A DNA stretch of 64,000 bases. Origin: Emticicia agri. Lineage in GTDB: Bacteria; Bacteroidota; Bacteroidia; Cytophagales; Spirosomataceae. The notes under the pieces are model-generated. The model did not search any database and had not been told where the DNA came from. It saw nothing but the letters and a program-made list of their open reading frames with translations. Below are positions 1 through 8,386 of the stretch, piece after piece. Position 1 is the stretch's first letter, and each line of letters begins with the position of its first letter. A program made the translations under genes and the position numbers. The stretch spans positions 1-64,000 of the forward strand of contig NZ_SEWF01000012.1 of the NCBI RefSeq assembly GCF_004168285.1, written 5' to 3'.

Positions 1-1
1 A

Positions 2-289
2 AAAGAACTGTCAGCTTATGTAGGACTGATTCCTAATAGTCATGACAGTGGAGAAACCAAAAGAGTGGGAAGAATTACTAAAAGAGGGAATGTATATTTG
101 AAATATATCCTTGTGGAGGTCAGTTGGATGTGTATCAGATATGATGCCTCCTTGTTATTGGCTTATAAGGCTGCCATCAAAAAGATGGAACCTAATAAAG
201 CTATCGTCAAGGTAGCCAGAAAATTACTGAACAGAATTCGATTTGTACTAAAGAATAAAGAACCCTATCGAATCAATCAGGGTCTGTAG
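2..289 (+). CDS. IS110-family transposase, C-terminal fragment (cut by window edge)
   Basis: The open frame runs in from the window edge and ends at TAG 287-289, giving 95 codons. It reads LSAYVGLIPNSHDSGETKR, then RITKRGNVYLKYILVE, the typical start of the Transposase_20 (IS116/IS110/IS902) C-terminal domain that contains the conserved serine region of these DEDD/Ser transposases. A Met 22 codons in (position 65) is internal and is not the true start. The basic tail (KVARKLLNRIRFVLKNKEPY) also fits the family. Whether the full element is intact cannot be judged because the DEDD domain lies outside the window. The family assignment rests on motif recognition and is fairly secure. Confidence 0.85.
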   Translation, partial: KELSAYVGLIPNSHDSGETKRVGRITKRGNVYLKYILVEVSWMCIRYDASLLLAYKAAIKKMEPNKAIVKVARKLLNRIRFVLKNKEPYRINQGL

Positions 290-607
290 AGAACATATAT
301 CTATTAAACCATTATCAGGTGGGGTAACGCTTGAGGCCGTCTGTGACCTCTAATAAAGAGTGTTCACTATTTTGAGTTTGCGTCCCACACCTATATAACA
401 TAATAGCTAACTTGTGACTCTCCATTGGAGATGTTCACTCATAGAAGATTGGTTTATAGTTAAAAAAAGTTCTGTTGAAATATGGATAAGCTTGCAGCTT
501 ACCCACATTCCAACAGAACAATAACAACTATTGCCTATTATTTAAATAAACCAAAAAAAATCAACTCGAAGCTTGTTTTTCAACATAGAAGACGACCTCT
601 TCTATTT
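290..607. other. Gene-free stretch after the transposase
   Basis: This 318 bp stretch holds the presumed 3' flank of the IS110-type element and, at 462-519, the terminator described separately. No open frame with coding character was found. IS110 elements often lack clear terminal inverted repeats, and none could be placed here, so the element's right end is not defined. Confidence 0.5.
462..519 (-). terminator. Intrinsic terminator for the minus-strand ABC-F gene
   Basis: Arms 469-491 and 497-519 (23 nt each, 5-nt loop) are complementary except at three positions. Those three are A-C mismatches if read on plus but G-U wobbles on the minus-strand RNA, so the full 23 bp stem forms only in the minus transcript. 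On that strand it is followed directly by seven T (468-462). It lies about 90 nt beyond the ABC-F stop codon at 608. Confidence 0.85.
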
Positions 608-2515
608 TCAGGCAATCTCCATCATTTTACTCTCCCAAACCTCATTCAGTTTCACTAATGCTGCTTTGGTTTGTTCGTAGTCAATGTTTGTTTTTTGCAG
701 TGTCTGACTATCACCAAAAATCGTTGGGTCAGCTAATTTTTCCTCTAAAAGCGTTTTCTTTTTTTCTAAATCAGTAATTTTTGCCTCTATCTCTTCAATC
801 TCACGCTCCAGTTTCTTGATTTCGTTCTGATTTTTATTGTTTACTGCTGCCACCGGAGCAGGTTTTTCTTCTTTTTTCACAGGTGCAGGCGGAGGTGGCG
901 GTGCGGACTGTTTATTATTTTTGTTTTCCTCTACCCAGGTTTCGTATTCGTCATAAGTACCCGGATATTCTTTAATCTGGTAGTCTTCAATGTACCAGAT
1001 TTTATTGGCTACCTGACTTACAAAGTGACGGTCATGGGAAACAACTACATACGTACCTTCATACTGGTCTAAAGCCTGAATCAGGATATTGACCGACTGC
1101 ATATCCAAGTGGTTGGTAGGCTCATCGAGCAGCAAAAAGTTTGCTTCTGAAATTAATACTTTTGCCAAAGCAACCCTTGACTTCTCCCCTCCCGAAAGTA
1201 CCTTGATTTTCTTGAAAACATCTTCTCCCTGAAACAGAAAACAGCCCAGAACCAATCGCAATTCCTGCTCTGTTTTGGCCGAATCTGCATATTTCAATTC
1301 TTCGAGCAAGGTTTCATCCATATGCAAAGACTCTAACTGATGCTGTGCAAAGAAAGAGAAATTAACATTATGCCCTAACTTTCTGGTACCCTGTATCTGC
1401 TCTGTTCCGGCAATGATTCTCAACAAGGTTGATTTACCCTTACCATTAGCTCCAATCAAAGCAATTTTATCACCTCTTTCAATATGAACGGTACTGTCTT
1501 TCAGAATCACCTTCTCGCCATAAGCTTTATTAACGTGCTCTAATGCCATCACATGCCGCCCCGGATTCACACTAAATCTGAACTTGAAGTGAACACGTGC
1601 ATTGGCATCAATTACATCATCAATCAGTTCTAATTTATTCAATGCTTTTACACGGGATTGTACCTGACGGGATTTAGAGGCTTTGGCTTTGAAACGCTCA
1701 ATAAAACGTTCGGTCTGGCGTATCTGTGCCTGCTGGTTTTCAAAAGCACTCTTCTGAATCTCGCTTCTCAGGGCTTTTTCTTCTACAAAAAATGAATAAT
1801 TGCCCGGATAAGACCATAGTTTATTCTGTGTTACCTCAACAGTCGTATTACACACATTATCCAAGAACTCACGGTCGTGAGACACAACTACTACCGAATT
1901 TTCGTAGTTCACAATATATTTCTCAACCCACTGAATCGATGGTAAGTCCAGGTGGTTGGTAGGCTCATCTAATAATAATAGCGATGGTTTTTGCAGAAGC
2001 AATTTGGCGAGCATTACACGCATACGCCAACCTCCCGAAAACTCTTTCAAAGGTTTATGCAACTCTTCGGTCTTGAAGCCTAACCCTTCTAATATTTCCT
2101 CTGCTTTCGACTGAATCGTGTACCCCCCCAGATGGTCAAACTCTTCTTGCAGATGCCCTAATTTATCTACCAGTTCATCCCGATAATTTACTTCCATTTC
2201 ATGGAGCACCTTATCAATCTCTATTTGCAGGTAGTTTTCACGCTCAAAAGCCTGCATCGCTACTGCTAAAATAGAATCCTGCGTTTGGTAAGACAATAAG
2301 TCCTGATTTAAGAAACCGATGGTTGTATCCCCCGATTTAGAGATGCTACCCCCGTCAGGTTGGTATTCACCTACAATCAGCCTCAATAGGGTTGATTTAC
2401 CCATCCCGTTCAGACCAATCAGTCCAATCCTGTCTTTAGGCTTAATCTGTAAATTTGCTCCATCAAAGATGGCTCTTCCACCAAAATAAAACGATAAATT
2501 ATTAATTGTAAGCAT
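608..2515 (-). CDS. ABC-F family ATPase (two tandem ATP-binding cassettes)
   Basis: This soluble protein has two ABC domains and no membrane segments, the layout of the ABC-F family, whose studied members act on the ribosome (translation factors and antibiotic-protection proteins). The first cassette has Walker A GLNGMGKST and signature SGGWRMR, the second GANGKGKST and LSGGEKSR; both carry the Walker B run LLLLDEPTNHLD. The linker between cassettes is rich in charged residues, as in the family. A proline-rich stretch (SAPPPPPAPVKKEEKPAP) leads into a C-terminal coiled coil (KKLEREIEEIEAKITDLEKKK), as in Uup/YdiF-like members. At 635 residues the length is normal. It starts 55 bp after the upstream aguB-like gene on the same strand, so the two may be co-transcribed. 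Assignment to a particular ABC-F subfamily is not possible from motifs alone. Confidence 0.93.
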   Translation of the reverse strand: MLTINNLSFYFGGRAIFDGANLQIKPKDRIGLIGLNGMGKSTLLRLIVGEYQPDGGSISKSGDTTIGFLNQDLLSYQTQDSILAVAMQAFERENYLQIEIDKVLHEMEVNYRDELVDKLGHLQEEFDHLGGYTIQSKAEEILEGLGFKTEELHKPLKEFSGGWRMRVMLAKLLLQKPSLLLLDEPTNHLDLPSIQWVEKYIVNYENSVVVVSHDREFLDNVCNTTVEVTQNKLWSYPGNYSFFVEEKALRSEIQKSAFENQQAQIRQTERFIERFKAKASKSRQVQSRVKALNKLELIDDVIDANARVHFKFRFSVNPGRHVMALEHVNKAYGEKVILKDSTVHIERGDKIALIGANGKGKSTLLRIIAGTEQIQGTRKLGHNVNFSFFAQHQLESLHMDETLLEELKYADSAKTEQELRLVLGCFLFQGEDVFKKIKVLSGGEKSRVALAKVLISEANFLLLDEPTNHLDMQSVNILIQALDQYEGTYVVVSHDRHFVSQVANKIWYIEDYQIKEYPGTYDEYETWVEENKNNKQSAPPPPPAPVKKEEKPAPVAAVNNKNQNEIKKLEREIEEIEAKITDLEKKKTLLEEKLADPTIFGDSQTLQKTNIDYEQTKAALVKLNEVWESKMMEIA

Positions 2516-2570
2516 TTAAAAATTCTATTAAATCACCGGCAAGCCGATGCAATTTTCTTTGGGTATGTTT

Positions 2571-3440
2571 TTATTCGTCAATATATCTTTTCAGAATCGG
2601 GCCATAACTGTCAATTCTTCTGTCTCTCAGGTAAGGCCAGGTGGTACGATATTTATCTGTCAGTGCCAGGTCTATTTCCTGCACATGTACTTCTTCTTTG
2701 TCGTGAGAGGCCAGATACAGGAGGCTTCCAAATGGATTAGCTACAAAACTACCTCCCCAGAATTGCTGGTCGGCCTCACGTCCTACTCTGTTTACCGAAA
2801 CCACATGTACCCCATTGGCTACTGCATGGCTTCGCTGAATGGTCTGCCAGGCATTGTATTGTTCAATATTGGCTTCATTTTCTTTTTCATTGGTATCCCA
2901 ACCGATGGCTGTAGGGAAAAACAGCACTTCTGCACCCATCAGAGAGGTAATGCGTGATGCCTCAGGGTACCATTGGTCCCAGCAGATTAGTACGCCTATT
3001 CTCGCAAATTTGGTATCAAACACTTTATAACCTAAATCGCCGGGTGTGAAGTAAAATTTCTCATAATATCCGGGGTCGTCAGGAATGTGCATTTTACGGT
3101 ATTTACCCAGATAAGTACCATCGGCATCAATCACAGCAGTAGTATTATGATACAGTCCGGCGGCCCGTTTTTCAAACAATGAGGCAATAATTACCACATT
3201 ATGCTCTTTGGCTACTGCCGATAAACTCATGGTAGTAGGCCCCGGAATGGCTTCTGCTAATTTAAAGTTGTCGTGGTCTTCTACATCACAAAAGTAAAGA
3301 GAAGTAAAGAGTTCTTGCAGACAAACAATGTTTGCACCATTTTCTGCCGCTTTCTTAATCCCTGCTATGGCTTTGTTTGTATTTTCGGTTACATCGGCCG
3401 AACAAGACATTTGTACTAAGCCAACCTTAATTTTTTTCAT
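2571..3440 (-). CDS. aguB: N-carbamoylputrescine amidase (nitrilase superfamily)
   Basis: The protein of 289 residues belongs to the carbon-nitrogen hydrolase family, with the catalytic triad visible as E43 (LQELF), K116 (YRKMHIPDDPGYYEKFYF) and C153 (LICWDQWYPE). The segments CDQWYPE-like, HVVSVNRVG and FWGGSFVANPFG match N-carbamoylputrescine amidases. These convert N-carbamoylputrescine to putrescine, CO2 and ammonia in the arginine-agmatine route of polyamine synthesis. The usual partner, agmatine deiminase, is not in this window, which is less common because the two genes are often adjacent in Bacteroidota. Start ATG at 3440 gives the canonical N-terminus KKIKVGLVQMSC. A downstream minus-strand ABC-F gene follows after 55 bp. 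Confidence 0.9.
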   Translation of the reverse strand: MKKIKVGLVQMSCSADVTENTNKAIAGIKKAAENGANIVCLQELFTSLYFCDVEDHDNFKLAEAIPGPTTMSLSAVAKEHNVVIIASLFEKRAAGLYHNTTAVIDADGTYLGKYRKMHIPDDPGYYEKFYFTPGDLGYKVFDTKFARIGVLICWDQWYPEASRITSLMGAEVLFFPTAIGWDTNEKENEANIEQYNAWQTIQRSHAVANGVHVVSVNRVGREADQQFWGGSFVANPFGSLLYLASHDKEEVHVQEIDLALTDKYRTTWPYLRDRRIDSYGPILKRYIDE

Positions 3441-3662
3441 GTACTATGCGTTCTGTGAACTGCAAAATTACTAAAAAAATATCAGAATATTGTAGTTAGT
3501 ATCCGGCTTGCTGAATCTTCTTGCTGTATTTATCAACTACATTTGGCTATACTTTCAAGTTTAAGAAGGAATATATTAAAAATTGATTATTCATTAATTT
3601 CAGCAATACGATTTCCGCAACGACGAACCGGAAGAATCGCGATACAAACGAAACGTCTAAAA

Positions 3663-4733
3663 TCAAAACCTCACATTAAACCGCTCGCCTAATCCTTTTA
3701 AATCTTCTATTACTTTTTCATTCAAAGGGATTCCGTCGGTTCTTCTGATTTTTTCTAATTCTCTTTCAGGGTCGCCCGGAATAAGTACAGGATTCCCGCT
3801 GATATGTTTGGTCTCTCTGAATCGCTTAATCCAGGTATCCATGCTTTCTTTAAACTCTTCTTTCGGGCGGAAACCATCAATACGCATAGCACCTAAAAAA
3901 TGTCCTGTACCTTTACCGACCTGCTCGGCAGCTACCCCATGAAATCCGGCAGTTGCAAAAGGTGGCACCCAGGGCCCAAAATTAGCCCCTGACAAAACCC
4001 CTGAAAAAATATCTACAATAGCCCCTAAACCATAACCCTTATGGCTGCCATGCTCACGGTCGCCACCCAAAGGCAGAAGCCCTCCCCCATTTTTAATAGC
4101 GTTCGAGTCATCGGTTGCTCCTCCATTGGCATCCTGAACCCAACCAATGGGCGCAGGCAAACCTTTGCGTTGCAGTATTTCTAATTTGCCGTAAGCTACT
4201 GCCGTAGTGGCAAAATCGGCTACAAACGGGGGTTGTTCTCCGGCAGGAACCGATACTGCAATCGGGTTAGTACCTAACATTTTCTCGGTAGCAAAAGTAG
4301 GCACTACCAATGGTGCCGCATTAGTCATGGCCCATCCTATCATATCGTTCTGCAAGGCAAGCATAGAATGGTAGCCTGCAATTCCAAAGTGATTAGAGTT
4401 CTGAACCGAAATCCAGCCCGAACCATATCTTTTGGCCTTTCGCATGGCTACTTTCATGGCAAAAGGAGCTACAACTAATCCTAAGCCTTTGTCTCCGTCA
4501 ATCACAGCCGTAGAAGGCGTTTCATGAATAATTCTGATTTGTGGCGTAGGATTCAGACGGCCATTGTCATATAACCTTACATAGCCTCCCAACCGGGCTG
4601 TTCCATGAGAATCGACCCCTCTTAAATCGGCTGAAACCAGTACATCAGCCGCAAGTCTGGCATCTTTGCCCGAACAACCCAGAGCTTTGAATATTTTTTC
4701 TGTAAAACTTCTTAATCTTTTTTCTTTAATCAT
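3663..4733 (-). CDS. Ldh family oxidoreductase (malate/L-lactate dehydrogenase type)
   Basis: At 356 residues this matches the Ldh_2 family of NAD(P)-dependent malate, L-lactate, ureidoglycolate and 2,3-diketogulonate dehydrogenases, which have a non-Rossmann fold. Visible family marks are the RGVDSHGTARLGGY segment with the catalytic His near residue 43, the SNHFGIAGYHS loop, GTNPIAVSVPAG, and the HGSHKGYGLGAIVDIFSGVLSG motif near the C-terminal third. The substrate cannot be read from the sequence. It stands alone, 222 bp upstream of the aguB-like gene on the same strand. Confidence 0.88.
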   Translation of the reverse strand: MIKEKRLRSFTEKIFKALGCSGKDARLAADVLVSADLRGVDSHGTARLGGYVRLYDNGRLNPTPQIRIIHETPSTAVIDGDKGLGLVVAPFAMKVAMRKAKRYGSGWISVQNSNHFGIAGYHSMLALQNDMIGWAMTNAAPLVVPTFATEKMLGTNPIAVSVPAGEQPPFVADFATTAVAYGKLEILQRKGLPAPIGWVQDANGGATDDSNAIKNGGGLLPLGGDREHGSHKGYGLGAIVDIFSGVLSGANFGPWVPPFATAGFHGVAAEQVGKGTGHFLGAMRIDGFRPKEEFKESMDTWIKRFRETKHISGNPVLIPGDPERELEKIRRTDGIPLNEKVIEDLKGLGERFNVRF

Positions 4734-5167
4734 CTTTTCAATCAGCTAACAGATAAACTTCATTACAACGCTTTTCTAACGAAAAGGCACTTGAAAATTA
4801 TCTTCTCATTATTTTTTCAGCAAAGGAAAATAAAAAACGGCAAACCCAATATTTTTTCTTAAAATTGTCTTTAAAATTGGTATGTTTTCACCAATCAGTA
4901 TCGTTATTGGTATAATTAATCATACCTGTTTTACCACCTTTGTTCTAAGAGCATTTTTAAATTTTGTTATTCTGACCGCGCGACGGCCGCCGAAAAGTAC
5001 ATATTTTTTGGATAGACAAGCGGACGTCGCACGGGCGCATTTTGCAGATGTAGCCATCGGACCGCCGAAGCGGCAGCTACATCGAAAAAATGCAACACAG
5101 TATAGCTAAAAAAGATGCCTTTGCAGGTCGAATCATAATTTTTAAAAATGCTCTAAACCTATTTGTT
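4734..5167. other. Intergenic region with GC-rich palindromic block
   Basis: This 434 bp separates divergent genes. The first 240 bp are AT-rich and contain overlapping TTGGT/ACCAA dyads around 4877-4920. From about 4976 the composition changes to GC-rich, ending in the palindrome described at 5037-5093. No coding signal was found: the one longer frame here is created by the GC-rich repeat. Confidence 0.5.
4976..5093. repeat. GC-rich REP-like block with a 57 bp imperfect palindrome
   Basis: The block contains the motif GACGGCCGCCG (about 4982-4992) and then a nested palindrome at 5037-5093. Its arms are GCATTTT/AAAATGC, GATGTAGC/GCTACATC and CCGC/GCGG around the loop CGAA. The GC-rich core resembles motifs in the repeats at 19126-19285, 24839-24904 and 54435-54468, which suggests a dispersed family. 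It lies 75 bp before the DUF4139 start, so it would sit in that gene's leader. Confidence 0.55.
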
Positions 5168-6778
5168 ATGAAAAAATCTTTTTTCAGAGGCTTCCCTTTC
5201 TTTGTCTTTTTGCTGGGTATGCGAATCTTTGTTTTCTCTCAGAATCAGGTTCGTGTAGAGGCTGAAAATCAACACATTACCGTATTTCTGAATCGTGCGC
5301 AGATTGATGCAAAAGTAAAAGCAACTGTACAAACAGGTACCACCAAACTGATTATCAGCAATATAGCCTCTACCATCGATGCCAATAGTATTCAGGTAGG
5401 TGGCAAAGGAGATGTGGTAATAATGGGGGTAAAATTCAAGCATAACTACCTCGGCAATAAAAAACGGAATGTATTGGAAGATTCTATCAGAATTACCCGT
5501 ACTGAGGTAGAAACGATTGATATGCTGATAAAAGTGGCCGACAACGAGCGCAATATGCTGATGGCAAATGCCAGTATTAAAAACGAAAAAGATGGCGTAA
5601 CACCAGAGGATTTAAAGGAAATGCTTGATTTTTTCCGTACGAAACTGACAGAAATAGGTACCCGTCAGATGCAACTGGCCCGACAATCAAAAGAAGCTAA
5701 TGATAAACTGGCTCGCTTGCAACGCCAGCTTACTTCACAAGGTGGAAATCTGAATCAACCTGCCGGAGAAATAGAGTTAACCGTATCATCTAAAGCCAAT
5801 GCTACGCTTGATATTAATTTGAGTTATGTGGCTAATGCGGCAGGTTGGTCGCCTGTGTATGACATCAGAGCCAAAGATGTGCGCAGTGATATTGCCCTGG
5901 CTTACCGTGCCAATGTCTACCAGAGCACAGGTATCGACTGGAAGAATGTAAGACTGACTCTCTCAACCTCAAACCCATCGGAAGGCGGTACAAAACCGGA
6001 ATTAAGTGCACAGTATGTGAGTGTTTATGAGCCAGTGCCTTTGGCGAGAGGAGGCTCAGTAGACGGACGTGCAATGTATGCTGCACCCAAAGCGGTAATG
6101 GCGGAGGAAGTCAAAGACTCGGCTGATAATTTTGCAACAACCGCAGATTTTGTCAACACCATTCAAACTACCTTAGCGGTAAATTTTGATATTACCACGC
6201 CTTACACAGTTATTTCAGGAGGAAATCCTGAAATGGTTGATATTCAGAATTTCAATCTGCCTGCTACTTACAAATATTATGCGGTTCCTAAATATGATAA
6301 AGATGCCTTTCTGACGGCAATCATCACAAACTGGGAAAAATATAATCTGCTTCCGGGTAGTGCTAATATTTATTTTGAAGGCACCTTTGTGGGTACTTCA
6401 AACATTGGGAACAGCGATACCAAAGACTCTTTACTGATTTCGTTGGGACGTGATAAAAAAATTATCACCAAAAGAGAAGTCATTGAAGAATATAAAGCAA
6501 GAAGAAATATTGGCTCTAATGTCAGAGAATCATTTGGCTACCGCATCACCTTAAGAAACACCAAAAGCGAGCCAATCGATATTGTGATAGAAGACCAGAT
6601 ACCTATTTCTCAGGATAGCCGCATTGAAGTAGAAACTGAAGAGATACAAGGCGCAGAATACAATAAAGAAACCGGAAAACTCATCTGGCGTTTAACTTTG
6701 CAACCATTAGATAACAAAGAACTGACGTTGAAATATAACGTAAAATATCCTAAAGGGAAAAATATTCAGGGTTTGTAA
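5168..6778 (+). CDS. DUF4139 domain-containing protein (mucoidy inhibitor MuiA-like)
   Basis: The start ATG at 5168 gives a signal peptide (KKSFFRGFPFFVFLLG ... VFSQ); the frame is open further upstream, but only through the GC-rich repeat. After it come a DUF4140-type N-terminal strand region (ITVFLNRAQIDAKV), a coiled-coil part about residues 140-220 rich in K/R/Q, and the C-terminal DUF4139 beta domain (SYVANAAGWSPVYDIRA ... LTLSTSNPSEGG ... ITLRNTKSEPIDI). Proteins of this family are exported to the envelope and have no established biochemical role. At 536 residues the length is normal. The next gene on the same strand follows after 61 bp. Confidence 0.88.
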   Translation: MKKSFFRGFPFFVFLLGMRIFVFSQNQVRVEAENQHITVFLNRAQIDAKVKATVQTGTTKLIISNIASTIDANSIQVGGKGDVVIMGVKFKHNYLGNKKRNVLEDSIRITRTEVETIDMLIKVADNERNMLMANASIKNEKDGVTPEDLKEMLDFFRTKLTEIGTRQMQLARQSKEANDKLARLQRQLTSQGGNLNQPAGEIELTVSSKANATLDINLSYVANAAGWSPVYDIRAKDVRSDIALAYRANVYQSTGIDWKNVRLTLSTSNPSEGGTKPELSAQYVSVYEPVPLARGGSVDGRAMYAAPKAVMAEEVKDSADNFATTADFVNTIQTTLAVNFDITTPYTVISGGNPEMVDIQNFNLPATYKYYAVPKYDKDAFLTAIITNWEKYNLLPGSANIYFEGTFVGTSNIGNSDTKDSLLISLGRDKKIITKREVIEEYKARRNIGSNVRESFGYRITLRNTKSEPIDIVIEDQIPISQDSRIEVETEEIQGAEYNKETGKLIWRLTLQPLDNKELTLKYNVKYPKGKNIQGL

Positions 6779-6839
6779 TTACGTCTTAAAACTAAAAAGA
6801 AGAATAGGCTAACGGGACGTTCGCACCACATAATATATT

Positions 6840-7631
6840 ATGAATTTAGAAAAAATCTGTCAGGATGTTATTCTGGTAGCACAAGAGGCAGGGCAGTTTA
6901 TCGCCACTGAGGCCCAAAAATTCAGTACCGCATCGGTTGAATACAAGGCAGTTAATAACGTAGTATCGTACGTTGATAAGGAAACAGAAAAACTCATTGT
7001 CAGTCAGTTAGAGAAGATTCTCCCAGAAGCAGGTTTTATTACCGAAGAAGGAACTGCCGACACCAAAGACCAGAACGGCCTCAACTGGATTATAGACCCA
7101 TTGGATGGTACAGCCAATTTTATCCATAACTTACCTAACTATTCGGTGAGTTTAGCTTTGGCACAAGGAAAAGATGTGTTGGTAGGGGTAGTTTATAATG
7201 TTTGTACGCAGGAAATTTTCTCTGCTACCAAGGGTGGTGGTGCTTTCAGAAATGGAGAAAAAATCAGTGTTTCGCCTAACAAGCATTTAGGAGAAAGCCT
7301 GTTAGCTACCGGATTCCCTTATTATAAATTTGACAATCAGGACAAGTATCTGAAAATATTAGAATCGCTGATGCAGAAAACACATGGTCTGCGCCGGATG
7401 GGTTCTGCCGCCATAGATTTAGCCTATGTAGCCTGTGGATATTTTGATGGTTTTTATGAATATAACCTCAATGCCTGGGATATGGCTGCGGGCATCTTGT
7501 TAATCACCGAAGCAGGTGGAATCGTTACCGATTTTTCAGGTACCGACGAGCATCTTTTCAGAGGCGATGTAGTAGCAGGTTCCGCCGTTCATGCAGAACT
7601 ATTGGCCGAAATACAGCGTTATTGGAATTGA
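6840..7631 (+). CDS. Inositol monophosphatase family protein (SuhB-like)
   Basis: At 263 residues this has the full metal-dependent phosphatase signature set: the Glu of ITEEGT, the motif WIIDPLDGTANFIH (metal-binding Asp residues), and WDMAAGILLITEAGG near residue 210. Family members dephosphorylate inositol-1-phosphate or related sugar phosphates using Mg2+. In Bacteroidota the gene is often annotated suhB, but substrate choice cannot be read from the motifs. It is cytoplasmic, with no signal peptide. The next gene starts 30 bp downstream, so it probably leads a small operon. Confidence 0.9.
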   Translation: MNLEKICQDVILVAQEAGQFIATEAQKFSTASVEYKAVNNVVSYVDKETEKLIVSQLEKILPEAGFITEEGTADTKDQNGLNWIIDPLDGTANFIHNLPNYSVSLALAQGKDVLVGVVYNVCTQEIFSATKGGGAFRNGEKISVSPNKHLGESLLATGFPYYKFDNQDKYLKILESLMQKTHGLRRMGSAAIDLAYVACGYFDGFYEYNLNAWDMAAGILLITEAGGIVTDFSGTDEHLFRGDVVAGSAVHAELLAEIQRYWN

Positions 7632-7661
7632 AACACCTTTTACTAAACCTACTCCCTGTTT

Positions 7662-8186
7662 ATGACTCTTGAACAATTGAAATACCCGATTGGTGATTTT
7701 GTCTATGGCAAAAAATACACCATGCGTGATACCAAAGCACATATTAAGGTGTTAGAAAAACTCCCTCAACGGTTAAAAGCCTTGACCACCAGTCTCAGCG
7801 ATGCCGAATTAGATACTCCTTACAGACCGGAGGGTTGGACAGTGCGTCAGGTAGTGCATCACATAGCTGATAGCCATATTAATATGTTTACACGCATTCG
7901 TTTTGCCCTGACTGAACAAAATCCGCCCATAAAAGGTTATGATGAAGCAGCGTGGGCGCAATTACCCGACCATCAGTTGCCTGTAAAACCTTCATTACAA
8001 ATTGTGGAGGGGGTACATAAACGGATGGTGTTTTTGTTTAAAAGTCTCGATAAACAAGCATTAAAAAAGACTTATTATCATGGTGGGTATCAGAAATCTT
8101 TTGAGATTCAGGAAGTGATTGCGCTATATGCCTGGCATTCAGAACATCACTACCAACATATTTTACAAGCCTTAGGAAGAAGATGA
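7662..8186 (+). CDS. DinB/YfiT-like metal-dependent transferase
   Basis: This 174-residue protein has a DinB four-helix-bundle pattern with the metal-binding histidines of the YfiT/BstA type: VRQVVHHIADSH about residues 62-73 and WHSEHHYQHI about residues 158-167. Firmicute relatives are bacillithiol S-transferases or putative metal hydrolases. YfiT-like proteins are widespread in Bacteroidota, several of which make bacillithiol, so a thiol-transferase role is possible but inferred. The N-terminal YPIGDFVYGKKYT segment is characteristic of the subfamily. Its stop overlaps the next start by 4 bp (ATGA), which indicates translational coupling. Confidence 0.88.
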   Translation: MTLEQLKYPIGDFVYGKKYTMRDTKAHIKVLEKLPQRLKALTTSLSDAELDTPYRPEGWTVRQVVHHIADSHINMFTRIRFALTEQNPPIKGYDEAAWAQLPDHQLPVKPSLQIVEGVHKRMVFLFKSLDKQALKKTYYHGGYQKSFEIQEVIALYAWHSEHHYQHILQALGRR

Positions 8187-8347
8187 TAGAAACTATTGTT
8201 ATAGGTATTGTATTTATAGGCGCATTAGCTTATTTGGGCAATACCGTAAGAAAACAGTTCACAGTAAAAAACAACGCAGGATGCGCCAAAGGCTGTGGCA
8301 CATGTCAGGTCGATATGTCGAAATTTCCTACTATAAAAGAGCAGTAA
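8183..8347 (+). CDS. FeoB-associated Cys-rich membrane protein (54 aa)
   Basis: This short frame begins inside the stop of the DinB-like gene (ATGA overlap at 8183-8186). The product has one N-terminal membrane segment (IVIGIVFIGALAYLGNTV) and then NNAGCAKGCGTCQVDMSK, the Cys cluster CxxxCxxC of the FeoB-associated Cys-rich family. Members usually accompany the ferrous iron transporter FeoB; no feo gene is visible here, so the iron link is inferred only from the family. The length of 54 residues is typical. Confidence 0.82.
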   Translation: MIETIVIGIVFIGALAYLGNTVRKQFTVKNNAGCAKGCGTCQVDMSKFPTIKEQ

Positions 8348-8386
8348 TAGCTTTTAAGCGCAGGAAATTATATTCGTTTGAACTAC

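Noticed and set aside
4882-5109. A 75-codon frame through the GC-rich block
   Set aside because: It consists of AT-rich leader plus palindromic repeat and has no coding signal. The DUF4139 start beyond it is clear.
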